From Halomicrobium salinisoli (GTDB lineage Archaea; Halobacteriota; Halobacteria; Halobacteriales; Haloarculaceae), in the NCBI RefSeq assembly GCF_020405185.1, contig NZ_CP084463.1:1550001-1614000 (forward strand): 64,000 bases of DNA. Direction: 5' to 3'. The number at the start of each line of letters is the position of its first letter. Position 1 is the stretch's first letter. This document shows, piece after piece, positions 33,993 to 42,480 of the stretch. Position numbers and translations under genes: made by a program. A model generated the notes under the pieces. It ran no database searches. It was not told the DNA's origin and was given only the letters and a program-made list of their open reading frames with translations.

Positions 33993-35477
33993 TCAGGCGT
34001 CGTCGGGGCTGTAGTTGGGCGCCTCGTCGGTGATCATGACGTCGTGGGGGTGGCTCTCCTGCTGGCCGGCCGCGGAGACGCGGACGAACTCGGAGCGCTC
34101 CTTGAACTCCGGGATGGTCTCGGCGCCGACGTAGCCCATGCCGGACTGCATGCCGCCGACGAGCTGGTGGAGTTCGTCGGCCAGCGGGCCCTTGTACGGC
34201 GTGGCGGCCTCGACGCCCTCGGGGACGAACTCCTCGTCCTCCTCTTCCTCCTTGAGGTAACGGTCGCCGCCGCTCTCGCTCATGGCGCCGACGCTCCCCA
34301 TGCCGCGGTACTGCTTGTACTTCTTGCCGTTCATCGTGATGACGCGGCCGGGCGCCTCGTCGGTACCGGCGAAGTACGAGCCCAGCATGACGGCGTCGGC
34401 GCCGGCGGCGATGGCCTTGATCGCGTCGCCGGAGTAGCGGATACCGCCGTCGGCGATGACGGGCACGTCATGCTGGCTGGCGACGTCGGCGACCTGCGCG
34501 ACGGCCGTGATCTGGGGCATGCCGGAGCCGGTGACGACCCGGGTCGTACAGATGGAGCCGGGGCCGATGCCGACCTTGACGCCGTCGGCGAAGTCGACGA
34601 CGTCCTCGGCGGCCTCGCGAGTGCCGATGTTGCCGACGACGACGTCGGCGTCGACGGTCTCCTTAATCTCGCGGGCGCTCTCGATGACGTTCAGGTTGTG
34701 CGCGTGGGCGCAGTCGATGAACAGCACGTCGACGCCGGCCTCGTCAGCGGCCTCGGCGCGGTCAAGCTCGAAGGGCCCCACGGCGGCGCCGGCGATGAGG
34801 CGGCCGTCGTCGTCGCGGGCGGCCTGGTCGTACTCGCGGCGCTGGAGGATACCTTGCATCGTGACGAGGCCGATCAGGCGATTGCCGTCGTCGACGATGG
34901 GGACGCGCTCAATCTTGTGCTCGTACATCAGCTCCAGGGCCTCGCGGGGCGTGACGTCCTCGCCGGCGGTGATGACCTCGTCGGTCATCGCCTCGCTGAC
35001 CTGGTCCTCCTCGCCGACCTCCAGGTACGGACGGATGTCGGTGCCGGAGATGATGCCCAGGACCTCGTCGTCGTCGTCGACGACCGGGGCGCCGGAGACG
35101 CCCTGGCGGCTCATCATCTCGTCGACCTCGCGGACGGTCTGGTCGGGCTCGGCGGTGACGACGTCGCGGATGATCAGCTCGTCGGCGCGCTTGACGCGCT
35201 CGATCTCCTGGACCATCTGGTCGACGTTCATGTTCTGGTGGAGGACGCCGAGGCCGCCGTGGCGCGCCATCGCGATGGCCAGGTCGCTCTCCGTGACGGT
35301 GTCCATCGCCGCGGAGAGGACCGGCACGTTCAGCGTGACGTTCGTCGAGACGCGCGTCGCGGTGTCGGCCTCGTCCGGCTCGACGCGGGACTCCTTGGGT
35401 CTGAGGAGCACGTCGTCGAACGTCAGGGCCTCCGGTACGCGGAGCTTCTCCGAGAAGGGCTCGGGCTCGTTCGCCAT
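33993..35477 (-). CDS. guaB: Inosine-5'-monophosphate dehydrogenase
   Basis: 494 residues, cytoplasmic, first committed step to GMP. TIM barrel starting [10 protein letters not shown], interrupted by two CBS domains (residues about 95-210, e.g. [20 protein letters not shown]), catalytic loop [13 protein letters not shown] with the active Cys, and the flap [10 protein letters not shown]. The terminus [12 protein letters not shown] is usual for archaeal GuaB. The ATG at 35477 ([12 protein letters not shown]) is preferred over a non-conserved extension upstream. Confidence 0.95.
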   Translation of the reverse strand: MANEPEPFSEKLRVPEALTFDDVLLRPKESRVEPDEADTATRVSTNVTLNVPVLSAAMDTVTESDLAIAMARHGGLGVLHQNMNVDQMVQEIERVKRADELIIRDVVTAEPDQTVREVDEMMSRQGVSGAPVVDDDDEVLGIISGTDIRPYLEVGEEDQVSEAMTDEVITAGEDVTPREALELMYEHKIERVPIVDDGNRLIGLVTMQGILQRREYDQAARDDDGRLIAGAAVGPFELDRAEAADEAGVDVLFIDCAHAHNLNVIESAREIKETVDADVVVGNIGTREAAEDVVDFADGVKVGIGPGSICTTRVVTGSGMPQITAVAQVADVASQHDVPVIADGGIRYSGDAIKAIAAGADAVMLGSYFAGTDEAPGRVITMNGKKYKQYRGMGSVGAMSESGGDRYLKEEEEDEEFVPEGVEAATPYKGPLADELHQLVGGMQSGMGYVGAETIPEFKERSEFVRVSAAGQQESHPHDVMITDEAPNYSPDDA

Positions 35478-35920
35478 GTAAACCGTCGCGGACGACAGGG
35501 CAAAAGCGTTGCGAGAACTCGACGGCGTGCAGGACCGTCCCACGCCGGCACGAGGCGGGACGGCACGAGACGGGACGGATGGGAGAAGCAGACGTCACGG
35601 TTCCGTCCAGTGAAGACGACGACCGTCCATTTCGGAGGGGCACTCGCTGGAATATCTGAACGAATATCCGGAATCGCGATACGAATCGAGCGGTGTGGGG
35701 ACGAAACTCACGCAACGCTTATGGACGAATCAAAGATAATTACATACATGCGCTCCGCCAGCGCCACCACCGAGAACGCCGCCCGTCGAACGACCGTCGA
35801 CCAGTCGGTCGTGAAAACATTCGGGGGGACGCGCTGGCGGAACGGCTTCGGCGACCGGTCCGGCGGACGGTACCGACGCCGAGAGTGCCCACTGGCCGCG
35901 GGTGACGGCCACCGCACCTG
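35478..35920 (+). other. Intergenic region between guaB and a membrane protein gene; possible 57-codon ORF
   Basis: 443 bp. The first 250 bp contain nothing recognisable apart from guaB promoter sequence. From 35748 an ATG opens a frame of 57 codons that ends at 35921 in a TGATG overlap with the following gene. A TATA-like CTTATGG lies 28 nt before it. The product would be Arg-rich and Cys-poor, unlike normal haloarchaeal proteins, so I treat it as a possible leader ORF rather than a firm gene. Confidence 0.35.
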
Positions 35921-36823
35921 ATGAGTAGCTCCCAGCACCCGGTCGCACTCGCCCTCGAGCGCCGCGTCGGCGGCGCGACCAGGCTCCTCGCGACGGTGAT
36001 GCTCCTGCCCCTGCTGGACGGGGTGTTCGTCGCCGTCGTCCTCGCCGGCGGGCTCACGACCGTCACCGGCATCGTCGAGGTCGGCCTGCTCGTGTTCGGC
36101 GGGTCCGCGACCCTCGCGGTCATCCTCGCGGAGATGGAGGGCTCGCCGAAGGAGATGGCCGTCTCGATCCTGACCGTCGGGGCCGTCGTGATAGCCGGCG
36201 CGGTCCTCGTCGCGGCGCTCGCGCCGACGGTCCGCGGACTGCTCCGCCTGGAGGTGTTCGAGCGGTTCGCCGCCGTCATCATCCTCGCCATCGCGGGCCG
36301 CACCGCCAGCGCCCGCATCGGCGAGTGGCTCCCCCGCCCGTCGATCATCCTCCTGCTCGGGTTCGTCGCGAGCGTGACCCCCTCCGGGGTGACGCTGACC
36401 GTCCAGACCGATCCGGCGCTCATGCTCCGCGCGGCGGCGTCCGCCGGCGTCGGCGTCGCCTTCGCCCTCGCCGCCGCGCTGGGGGCCCCGTGGCTTCGCA
36501 ACGCCGTCGACATCGACCGCTTCCGCTTCGGTAGCGCCGTCGCGCTGGGCGTGCTCCCGCTGTCCATCTTCGGGTTCCTCGGGAACGCCCCCGTCGCGCT
36601 GGCCGTCCTCGGCGTGACGACGCTGCTGTCGTTCGACCCCCAGCGCGCCCGCGAGCGCGACGCCGAGTGGGACCCCGACCGCGTCGACGTCACCGCCGCC
36701 TTCGCCGACGGCGGCGCGTCCCAGGGCGTCAGCCACGACGACCCCGACTCGGAGCCCCACCCGACCGTCGACCTGGACGAGGACGACGAGGACGGCGACG
36801 AAGACCGGCTACCCTGGCTGTGA
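35921..36823 (+). CDS. Haloarchaeal membrane protein (DUF5794-like)
   Basis: 300 residues with 7-8 hydrophobic segments from residue about 20 to 240 (e.g. LLATVMLLPLLDGVFVAVV, AAVIILAIAGRTASARIGEW), then an acidic hydrophilic tail of 60 residues ending EDRLPWL. It recalls the conserved haloarchaeal family DUF5794, and the next gene recalls DUF5795, which supports the match. No function is known to me; TM content suggests a transporter or sensor. Confidence 0.65.
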   Translation: MSSSQHPVALALERRVGGATRLLATVMLLPLLDGVFVAVVLAGGLTTVTGIVEVGLLVFGGSATLAVILAEMEGSPKEMAVSILTVGAVVIAGAVLVAALAPTVRGLLRLEVFERFAAVIILAIAGRTASARIGEWLPRPSIILLLGFVASVTPSGVTLTVQTDPALMLRAAASAGVGVAFALAAALGAPWLRNAVDIDRFRFGSAVALGVLPLSIFGFLGNAPVALAVLGVTTLLSFDPQRARERDAEWDPDRVDVTAAFADGGASQGVSHDDPDSEPHPTVDLDEDDEDGDEDRLPWL

Positions 36824-36941
36824 GTGATACTGTCGGCCGTCCCAGCGAGACCGTGTTCGGCGCTTCCGGCGTCAGATTCCGTCCGCGAGGACGGCCGGCA
36901 GTATGAGAAGGTTTAGGGCCGTCACGGTCCACCTCGCTTCC

Positions 36942-37172
36942 ATGGCCGAGAACCGCGTGGTCCAGGGTCGGATGGTTACCCCCGAGAGCCTCGCCGAGCT
37001 GATCGAGGACGACGACGTCCTCGACGCCGAGGACATCGAGGACGCCGATCGCGAGTGCCCCGAGTGCGGCGGCGACGTCATCGCCGTCGGCTACATGCCC
37101 AGCGCCGTCGAGTTCGTCACCGGCTACAAGTGCCAGGACTGCGACTGGGCGACGACCGATCGCGACGAATAA
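36942..37172 (+). CDS. Haloarchaeal zinc-ribbon protein (DUF5795-like)
   Basis: 76 residues. N-terminal part NRVVQGRMVTPESLAELIE is strongly family-like; the C-terminal half is a zinc ribbon with CPECGGD and CQDCDWATT (four Cys). ATG at 36942; GGTTTAGG about 28 nt upstream is a plausible TATA-like element. Function unknown, likely nucleic-acid or protein binding. Confidence 0.7.
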   Translation: MAENRVVQGRMVTPESLAELIEDDDVLDAEDIEDADRECPECGGDVIAVGYMPSAVEFVTGYKCQDCDWATTDRDE

Positions 37173-37212
37173 TCGTAATCCCTTTAGGGGAATCCAGCAA
37201 AGTGGCTGGTGC

Positions 37213-37391
37213 GGGGTCGTGGCCTAGTCCGGGAAGGCGGCTGACTCCAGAGGCTACGTGCCCGGTGACGACGCTCCAGAGCTGATATACTGAGCGATCG
37301 ACTGATCATCGATCGCGTTGATGACCCTCTGGAGTACCGAGGCGCAACCGGAGATATCAGCCGATCGGGGGTTCAAATCCCTCCGACCCCA
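37213..37391 (+). tRNA. tRNA-Trp (CCA) with a 105-nt intron
   Basis: Acceptor GGGGTCG (37213-37219) pairs with CGACCCC (37384-37390); discriminator A at 37391. The 5' exon ends ...GCTGACTCCAG (37250) and the 3' exon resumes with ATCAGC (37356), restoring stem GCTGA/TCAGC and loop CTCCAGA with anticodon CCA. The intron (37251-37355) has box-C-like motifs GTGACGA (37265-37271) and TTGATGA (37318-37324) and CTGA motifs between them, fitting the known haloarchaeal tRNA-Trp intron that acts as a C/D-box methylation guide for its own precursor. Confidence 0.9.
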
Positions 37392-37439
37392 TAATTTCTC
37401 GCGGCGCTCACTCACGAGCGCCGCGTGTATTCTGGACGA

Positions 37440-37520
37440 GGAGGATTTGAACCAGGGAAGTCGCAGCGGCGAGCGAAGCGAGCCGACCGTCTTCCCGTGG
37501 TTCACAATCCCTCCGACCCC
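37440..37520 (+). repeat. T-arm-derived hairpin element after tRNA-Trp
   Basis: GAGGATTTGAACCAGGGAAG (37440-37459) is the approximate inverse of CTTCCCGTGGTTCACAATCC (37491-37510), which then continues with the tRNA 3' end CTCCGACCCC. The core contains GCGAGCGAAGCGAGC-type sequence as in the tRNA-Lys array. Another palindrome, GCGGCGCTC..GAGCGCCGC, lies at 37401-37425. Confidence 0.65.
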
Positions 37521-37607
37521 ACTCCGTATAAAAGTAAAGAGGGGCTCCTTGCCGCTTGGCTTCTCGTACTTCCGAGCGCCATCTCCGTCCAACGGAGGTG
37601 AGCAGGC

Positions 37608-38001
37608 GTGACGGGGTGGCCCGTCGAGATCGACGGTCGCGAGTACCGGCCGGTCCCCGAGTCGTGGATCGAGCACGGCGTCGACGCCGACGAGGGGCAG
37701 GGACCGCCCCGGGTCTACGCCGTCTCGGTGTGCCTCTACCGGAACCGGGTGCGGGTCCGGTACGCCCACCCGAACACGGACGGCGTCACGGAGATGGAGA
37801 CCACGCCAATCCAGCACGGCGACGGTCTCGTTCCGACCGGGCTCGCGAAGCCCGGGTCGGTCTGGCATCGGTCGGTCGTGCCCACCGTCGACGCTCATGT
37901 TGACGGCGTGGCAGAGCGACGTCGCGACGTTCCTGGAGGCGATCGTCGAGGCAAGCGTCGACGGTGATCGCCGCCAGATGCCGGTCAGGAACCTCCGGTA
38001 G
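37608..38001 (+). pseudogene. Hypothetical protein gene with a probable frameshift
   Basis: GTG start at 37608, preceded by GGAGGTG (37594-37600). The first frame is protein-like for about 95 codons (VEIDGREYRPVPESWIEHG, YRNRVRVRYAHPNTDG, KPGSVWHRSVVPTVD), then degenerates into an Arg-rich tail. The +1 frame from 37897 continues as MLTAWQSDVATFLEAIVEAS and ends QMPVRNLR at a TAG (37999-38001). A single-base indel near 37885-37897 would join them into a protein of about 130 residues. I do not recognise the family. The position inside the tRNA-bounded insertion fits decay. Confidence 0.55.
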
Positions 38002-38158
38002 CGCCCGACGGCGTAGAGGCATCACTGCCCAGTGGTCTGGTTCTTTATAAGCGGTCTCGCGTCCGAGCCGGCAACCTCCGTTTCGGGTCCAGTTTGCTAC
38101 CCGCCGATCAGTATTCTTCAGCTCTTTATTGCCGAATTCCTGTTTGATGCAAGTCTAA

Positions 38159-39130
38159 TTAGATCGGTTCAAGTTTATACACGAGTTGAGTTATCCGTTT
38201 TCCAGCTATCTTTAACTCACAGGTATTATGTTCGTCATGATATGTGACAATATTCCTCTCATCGAGCTTTGGGAGAAAAGTCTCTGTGAGATACGCGTAA
38301 GTTTTAACGAATGATGTTTTTGTATCTTGTTCGTTCTCCGGAAGTGTTTGGGAGACGTCCTTAGCTAATTCCTGAACTGTCATTGGTTCACCTTGATCGT
38401 AAAGAACCTTGAGTAGGATGCGCTGCCGCCTGTATTCGAGTATGTTGAAGATATCAGCCAGTTCCGGGAAATCTGGGTCAACAGACAGGAACCGTAGTGT
38501 GACGCTGAGAAGAGAATAAATTCTGTCAAATTCGGGACCTGGTGATGCAGTCTCATTTTCTTCATCAAACTTTAATATCTCCATATCACTCATCTTCGGC
38601 ACGTGTGTCTGATACAAACTCACATACTGCTGCTTGACTGCTTCTTCGGAGGGAGACGTCTGATATCGACCACTCTCAAGTTCTTCAACCTTCTTTGCTA
38701 GATCCCACATATCTATAGCGCCGTACTTGTTTATTACTAATATAGTGAATAGTCGTCTCTGATTCCCAAGGACATCATAGTATGCATCAAAGTTGCCCAA
38801 ATAGACTGGATCGAACGCATCAGTCTTGTGATCAAAATATAAATGTAGCAAATACTCTCCTATAGCCCCAAGTAATCCACCAACAATCCCAGCAAATATA
38901 CCTTGTACGATCGCTTTTGGAAGAAAGATACTCCCACCAACTATCATCCCTGCAAATATGCCCCAACCAGTGAATTCTTCAGCGCCTGAAGATTCATCTT
39001 CGGGTTCTGGAACGTAGATCGGATCTTGGGAGGGTTTATCTGAAGACTCTGATGGTTCGCTTTCCTGGGGGATTTCACCTTGTATATCTTGATGAGCTCC
39101 CTCAGGGGGATTGGATGATGAAGTGCTCAT
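38159..39130 (-). CDS. Membrane protein with two DUF7344-like winged-helix domains (island)
   Basis: 323 residues. Residues 1-54: Ser/Pro/Glu-rich and disordered. Residues 56-96: glycine-rich hydrophobic hairpin (GWGIFAGMIVGGSIFL, AGIVGGLLGAIGEYLL), two membrane segments. Residues 117-193: a first DUF7344-like domain with YVSLYQTHVPKMSDMEIL. Residues 227-312: a second, more diverged copy (LEYRRQRILLKVLYDQG, AYLTETFLPKLDERNIVTY). Codon usage is AT-rich, unlike neighbours, so it is recently acquired. It starts one base inside the upstream small membrane gene. A membrane-tethered regulator or sensor is plausible; target unknown. Confidence 0.7.
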   Translation of the reverse strand: MSTSSSNPPEGAHQDIQGEIPQESEPSESSDKPSQDPIYVPEPEDESSGAEEFTGWGIFAGMIVGGSIFLPKAIVQGIFAGIVGGLLGAIGEYLLHLYFDHKTDAFDPVYLGNFDAYYDVLGNQRRLFTILVINKYGAIDMWDLAKKVEELESGRYQTSPSEEAVKQQYVSLYQTHVPKMSDMEILKFDEENETASPGPEFDRIYSLLSVTLRFLSVDPDFPELADIFNILEYRRQRILLKVLYDQGEPMTVQELAKDVSQTLPENEQDTKTSFVKTYAYLTETFLPKLDERNIVTYHDEHNTCELKIAGKRITQLVYKLEPI

Positions 39131-39357
39131 TAGACACGGATTTTTATCTGTGGCTGCTTGATATCCGAAGTCAAACGACTCGTTATGATTGCAAGATAAC
39201 AAACGATCCCGAGTACAATTATTACCAGAGACAGTATCAATGAAGCAGAGGGTGGATATCCAAAATTACTCTGAAGCCAGTCTGGAAATGTCATTAAATA
39301 ACCGAGTGCAAATGATCCTAGGGTAGCTCCTTGTACAATGGGCCCTGGCAACTCCAT
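39130..39357 (-). CDS. 75-residue two-TM protein (island)
   Basis: Two hydrophobic segments: VQGATLGSFALGYLMTF (residues 9-25) and ASLILSLVIIVLGIVCYLAI (about 38-57), followed by a basic tail. The stop overlaps the start of the DUF7344-like membrane gene by one base (TAATG), so the two are co-translated and their membrane parts may pair; both contain the phrase IVQG. AT-rich codons match its partner. Function unknown. Confidence 0.6.
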   Translation of the reverse strand: MELPGPIVQGATLGSFALGYLMTFPDWLQSNFGYPPSASLILSLVIIVLGIVCYLAIITSRLTSDIKQPQIKIRV

Positions 39358-39706
39358 TTTAATTTAGGAAACGGATTGGGCTGCGTTCAGTTATATTTTC
39401 CTATCAGTTACCAGACTGTGACTTGCAATGATCCCTCCGACCCCGTAATTCCCCGCTGTGCACACGCGCGAGCAGCGCGTGAATCGATGACCCGGGGAGT
39501 CGTATCGGAAGATCACAGCCGGAACGCGGAGAGTCGCCGTTTACCAGTGATGTGCCGTCGGTGCAGCCGGAGCGTCCGGTAGATGCCGCGTCAACCGCTC
39601 AGAACACCGGAAGCGGGCATTCTGGTCGCCGCGGCAGAAAGGGACGCGACAGTGAACCCGTGAGGGTCGTCTTTTTTGACTGTTCGTCAGCGGGCACGGT
39701 CGCCGA
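39358..39706. other. Right boundary of the insertion and intergenic region
   Basis: 349 bp. Contains AT-rich promoter-like sequence for the island genes (up to about 39420), the third tRNA-Trp 3'-end copy (39431-39444) followed by GTAATTCCC, which resembles the ATAATTTCT after the tRNA itself, and then a return to high GC. No convincing gene in 39445-39706. Confidence 0.5.
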
Positions 39707-41131
39707 TCAGTTCTTCCCGGGCGGAGTGAGTTCGACGACCACTGTGTCGGTGTCGTCGTCGACGGTGGCGGTGGTCTCGCCGGAGAGATCTCCCTTCTCG
39801 GCGGAGATCCGGTAGTCGCCCTTGAAGGCGCGCGTGCCGTAGCGGCCGTCGCTTGCAGTCTGGCCTGTCTCGTCGGTCCACCATTCGTCGAAGACCAGGT
39901 CGAGGAACTGCTCGCCGTGCGGGCGGAGCGTCCAGTCCTCGTCGTAGTACGCGCCGGTCGGCCGCCAGTGGTCGCCGGCCCAGAAGCCCCAGGACATGAC
40001 GCCCTCGACGGACTCGTGGCTGAACGACGCCGTCAGGAAGTCACGCAGGAAGTCGGTCTGCCACTCGACCAGCGTCTCGTCGTCGCGGCTCTCGATCTGG
40101 ATGTCGAACTCGGTGATGAGGATCGGGAGGCCGAGGTCTGAGTACTGGTCGTACGTCTCGAGCATCTCCTTGGGCGGCGTCACGTTGCCGTTGGGCTGCT
40201 GGACGTGGCCCATGAAGCCGACGCCGTCGATGGGGGCGCCGCTCTGGACGAGCCCGTTGACGAAGCCGTAGTGGGCGTCGCGGAAGAAGTCGCCGGCGAC
40301 GTTGCCCATCTCGTTGGTGTAGAGCTCGGCGTCGGTGTTCTCGTCGGCCGTGTCCCACCAGTCCCGGAAGTCGTTCTCGCCGCCCCAGCCGATATTCTCC
40401 CGGTCGCGGAACTGGCTCTGCCAGATGGGGTGGTTGTGCATGTCCCACTCGGTCACCTGGTCGCCGATGTCGGACGCGTGGTCCGCGATGCGCTCGTTGA
40501 CCCTCTGGTGGACTTCCTCGTCCGAGAGTTCGTCGGCGTTCGGGATGGCCATCCCGCCGCCGGTGCTGGTGTCGCCCCCTTCCCACAGGAGGTAGTGCCC
40601 GCGCGTCGGGATGTCGTTGTCGTTGAGCCAGTCGAGCGCCGCCTTGGCGCCCGCCTTGCTGTCGCCCCAGGGGCCCTCGAAGGACGGGAACTTCAGCCCG
40701 TTCTCGATGACGGCCTTGTTGAAGGTGTCCAGGAACGTCTCCCGATAGATTTCGTCGTCCTCGCTGTCGCCGAGGACGTGGCTGACGGAGACGGCGCTGC
40801 CGAAGTCGAACGCGTGGTCGACCATCTCGACGTCGACCGTGGCGTCGTTCATCGGGTTGCCGCCGGGATTGCGGACTTCGACCTCGACGTCCGTCTTCCG
40901 GATCTCGTCGATGCGTTCGTCGGCGGCCTCGCGCCACTCGGCGTCCTCGGCGCGGCCGTCGTAGTCGATCAGATCCGAACCGTCCTGCGCCGCGGCGGTC
41001 GACGCGCTCGCTGACGCACCCACGCCGAGCGCACCCAGCACCCCGACCGATCGCAGGTAGCCGCGGCGGTCGACCGACAGGTCGCGTTTGCTGTCCAGTT
41101 CTTCGTGCGAACGAGAGTTCCCCTCTTCCAT
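39707..41131 (-). CDS. Secreted GH10-family protein (xylanase-like) with altered acid/base residue
   Basis: 474 residues. Tat signal (RRGYLRSVGVLGALGVG, cleaved after ...STAAA near residue 48), an N-terminal strand domain (VEVRNPGGNPMNDATV) like plant-type GH10 proteins, then the GH10 barrel: RGHYLLWEG at 177-185, FMGHVQQPNG, nucleophile ITEFDIQ with Glu341, and WGFWAGDHWR near the end. The motif that normally reads WDxxNE reads WDMHNH, so the acid/base Glu is His234. A C-terminal strand domain (FKGDYRISAEKGDLSG) may bind carbohydrate. Either catalysis is altered or the protein is a binding/structural homologue. An ATG at 41146 is an alternative start. Confidence 0.85.
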   Translation of the reverse strand: MEEGNSRSHEELDSKRDLSVDRRGYLRSVGVLGALGVGASASASTAAAQDGSDLIDYDGRAEDAEWREAADERIDEIRKTDVEVEVRNPGGNPMNDATVDVEMVDHAFDFGSAVSVSHVLGDSEDDEIYRETFLDTFNKAVIENGLKFPSFEGPWGDSKAGAKAALDWLNDNDIPTRGHYLLWEGGDTSTGGGMAIPNADELSDEEVHQRVNERIADHASDIGDQVTEWDMHNHPIWQSQFRDRENIGWGGENDFRDWWDTADENTDAELYTNEMGNVAGDFFRDAHYGFVNGLVQSGAPIDGVGFMGHVQQPNGNVTPPKEMLETYDQYSDLGLPILITEFDIQIESRDDETLVEWQTDFLRDFLTASFSHESVEGVMSWGFWAGDHWRPTGAYYDEDWTLRPHGEQFLDLVFDEWWTDETGQTASDGRYGTRAFKGDYRISAEKGDLSGETTATVDDDTDTVVVELTPPGKN

Positions 41132-41141
41132 GAGTATCAAA

Positions 41142-41156
41142 GGCACCTATGGTGCC
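41142..41156 (-). promoter_or_regulatory. Operator-like palindrome upstream of the GH10 gene
   Basis: GGCACC-TAT-GGTGCC, a perfect 6-bp inverted repeat 11 bp upstream of the ATG at 41131 and downstream of the AT-rich promoter (ATTATAATTACC on the minus strand, about 41181-41196). Suited to a repressor. The 306-bp gap 41132-41437 is otherwise empty of genes, and its promoter half is unusually AT-rich. Confidence 0.5.
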
Positions 41157-41437
41157 AGTTTCCCGTTCTCTACAAACATAGGTAATTATAATGCCTGTAT
41201 CTGCTATCGATGGGGACCTATCTATTATAAGGCTGGAAGCGATATCCAGGATTTCGTTTGCGCCGGGAGCCGGGGCCGAATCCGACTGCACGCTCGAACG
41301 GCAGACACCACGCGATCGGAATCTCGCTCCCGTCCGCGCGACGGCTCCCGTTCTAACTCGTTAGGACGTCGCTTCATTACCGCATCGCTCGAACGCTACG
41401 TCCGCGTCGGGCGGTCCCCGGCGCGAAGGGTCAGAGG

Positions 41438-41593
41438 ATGGCAGGGGATCGGAACCGAGTACGCGTCGAGTGCACCGTGTGCCCGTTCGTCGAGGTGATC
41501 GAACCCGACGACGAGCGTCAGCCCGCGGACGTGATCATCGATCACGGGAGCGAGACGGGCCACATCGTCGTCCCGAAGCCGGCGGAGGAGTGA
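41438..41593 (+). CDS. 51-residue zinc-binding micro-protein
   Basis: ATG to TGA, 51 residues. CTVC (C12, C15) plus two His (H35 in IIDHGSE, H42 in GHIVV) form a CCHH-type site; the rest is acidic (VEVIEPDDERQPADV). Such small CPxCG/CCHH proteins are frequent in haloarchaea. Function unknown. Confidence 0.6.
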   Translation: MAGDRNRVRVECTVCPFVEVIEPDDERQPADVIIDHGSETGHIVVPKPAEE

Positions 41594-41677
41594 CCGCCGG
41601 CCGCGTGGGACGGCGACGACAGCGCGGCGAGCGCTGGACTCGCCGGGCGATCGAGCCGACCGCGACGGCCGGGAGGC

Positions 41678-42244
41678 TCAGCTCTCGTCGACGTCGAGGA
41701 TGTAGTCGGGCCCCCGTCGCCAGTACCGGCGCTTCCACGAGCGGACGACGTGGAACTGCCAGAGGGCGACCAGCGACAGCCCGACGATCAGCGCCGCGCT
41801 CAGCCCGAAGAACGTCCGGGCCGCGACGGCCCCGACCTGTCTGAGGACGAACAGCGCCAGCACGAGGGCGTCGAGGCCGACGATGGACGCCAGGTACCTG
41901 CAGTCCGGGGAGCCGTTGGCCGCACAGCGGAGCGAGACGCGCTCGCCGACCTCCGTGATGGAGACCCGCTTGTCGTCGGCGTCGTATCGGACGAGCCCGA
42001 TCTGTTCCAGTTTCGGCAGGTGGGTCTGGTACAGCGAACTGTACACCGAGTCGCGCTTCCGGCCGGGGACCTCGCCCGACGCCGTGCCGTGCTCCCAGGC
42101 GGCGATCCGATCGACGAGCTCGTCGATCCTCGCGGCGCCGCCGCTGTGGTTGAGGTAGTACAGGATGTACCGGCGCCGCATGTTGCGGAGGGCTTTACGA
42201 ATCTGTTCCAGCGCCGCCCCGTCGGGTTCGATCTGGACTCCCAT
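41678..42244 (-). CDS. DUF7344-domain membrane regulator
   Basis: 188 residues. N-terminal DUF7344-like winged helix (LRNMRRRYILYYLNHSGG, then YSSLYQTHLPKLEQIGLV and VRYDADDKRVSITEVGERV), then two membrane helices (ASIVGLDALVLALFVL, FFGLSAALIVGLSLVALW) and a basic C-terminus. It lies just downstream of the giant repeat-protein genes on the same strand, but with its own 236-bp upstream gap. Such proteins are thought to be membrane-associated transcription regulators in haloarchaea; control of the surface-protein genes is an attractive but unproven idea. Confidence 0.7.
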   Translation of the reverse strand: MGVQIEPDGAALEQIRKALRNMRRRYILYYLNHSGGAARIDELVDRIAAWEHGTASGEVPGRKRDSVYSSLYQTHLPKLEQIGLVRYDADDKRVSITEVGERVSLRCAANGSPDCRYLASIVGLDALVLALFVLRQVGAVAARTFFGLSAALIVGLSLVALWQFHVVRSWKRRYWRRGPDYILDVDES

Positions 42245-42480
42245 ACTGTGGCGGGGAAACGTGACGTTTCAGCGACGGATAAATCACTGATATCGTTGGC
42301 CGGCTTTCTCGGCGCTTACTCGGTCTGTCGCGCGTAGCGGCTTCGATAACGCTCACCGTAGCGGCGAGGGTGGCCGAGCATACTCGCTCGTAAGGTCGCG
42401 TTTGGCCGGCGGAAGCGACGCCGTCGACGTCGAACCGGCCGGGCGACGGCGGAGCGCGTCGGGAGCGCCGCCCGACCGCG

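Larger units (their letters stand above)
37392..39444. mobile_element. Low-GC insertion next to tRNA-Trp, bounded by tRNA 3'-end copies
   Basis: The 14-bp tRNA end ATCCCTCCGACCCC (37377-37390) recurs at 37507-37520 and 39431-39444. Between the last two copies lies DNA of mixed origin: a GC-rich frameshifted gene, then from about 38030 to 39440 clearly AT-rich sequence with different codon use. No integrase is present, so this looks like the cargo or remnant of an element that used the tRNA gene as attachment site. Exact ends are inferred from the repeats. Confidence 0.6.

Noticed and set aside
34044..35921. A 625-codon frame opposite guaB, and many other long antisense frames (e.g. 5864-7369, 42700-44835, 48124-49617)
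   Set aside because: In high-GC DNA the complement of real genes stays open. These frames show Arg/Pro/Ala or Val/Gly/Leu monotony, no domain motifs, and lie over genes with clear catalytic signatures.
35748..35921. 57-codon frame as a firm gene
   Set aside because: It has a plausible TATA and TGATG overlap but encodes an Arg-rich, non-acidic product with no recognised relative; kept only as a possibility in the intergenic entry.
37185..37200. CCCTTTAGGGGAAT upstream of tRNA-Trp as an iron box
   Set aside because: The half-sites are not in the TTTAGG-N4-CCTAAA geometry; it is better read as the TATA/BRE region of the tRNA gene.
39660..39680. T-tract GTCTTTTTTGAC as the terminator of the GH10 gene
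   Set aside because: The T-run is on the plus strand while the GH10 gene is on the minus strand, where it reads as A.
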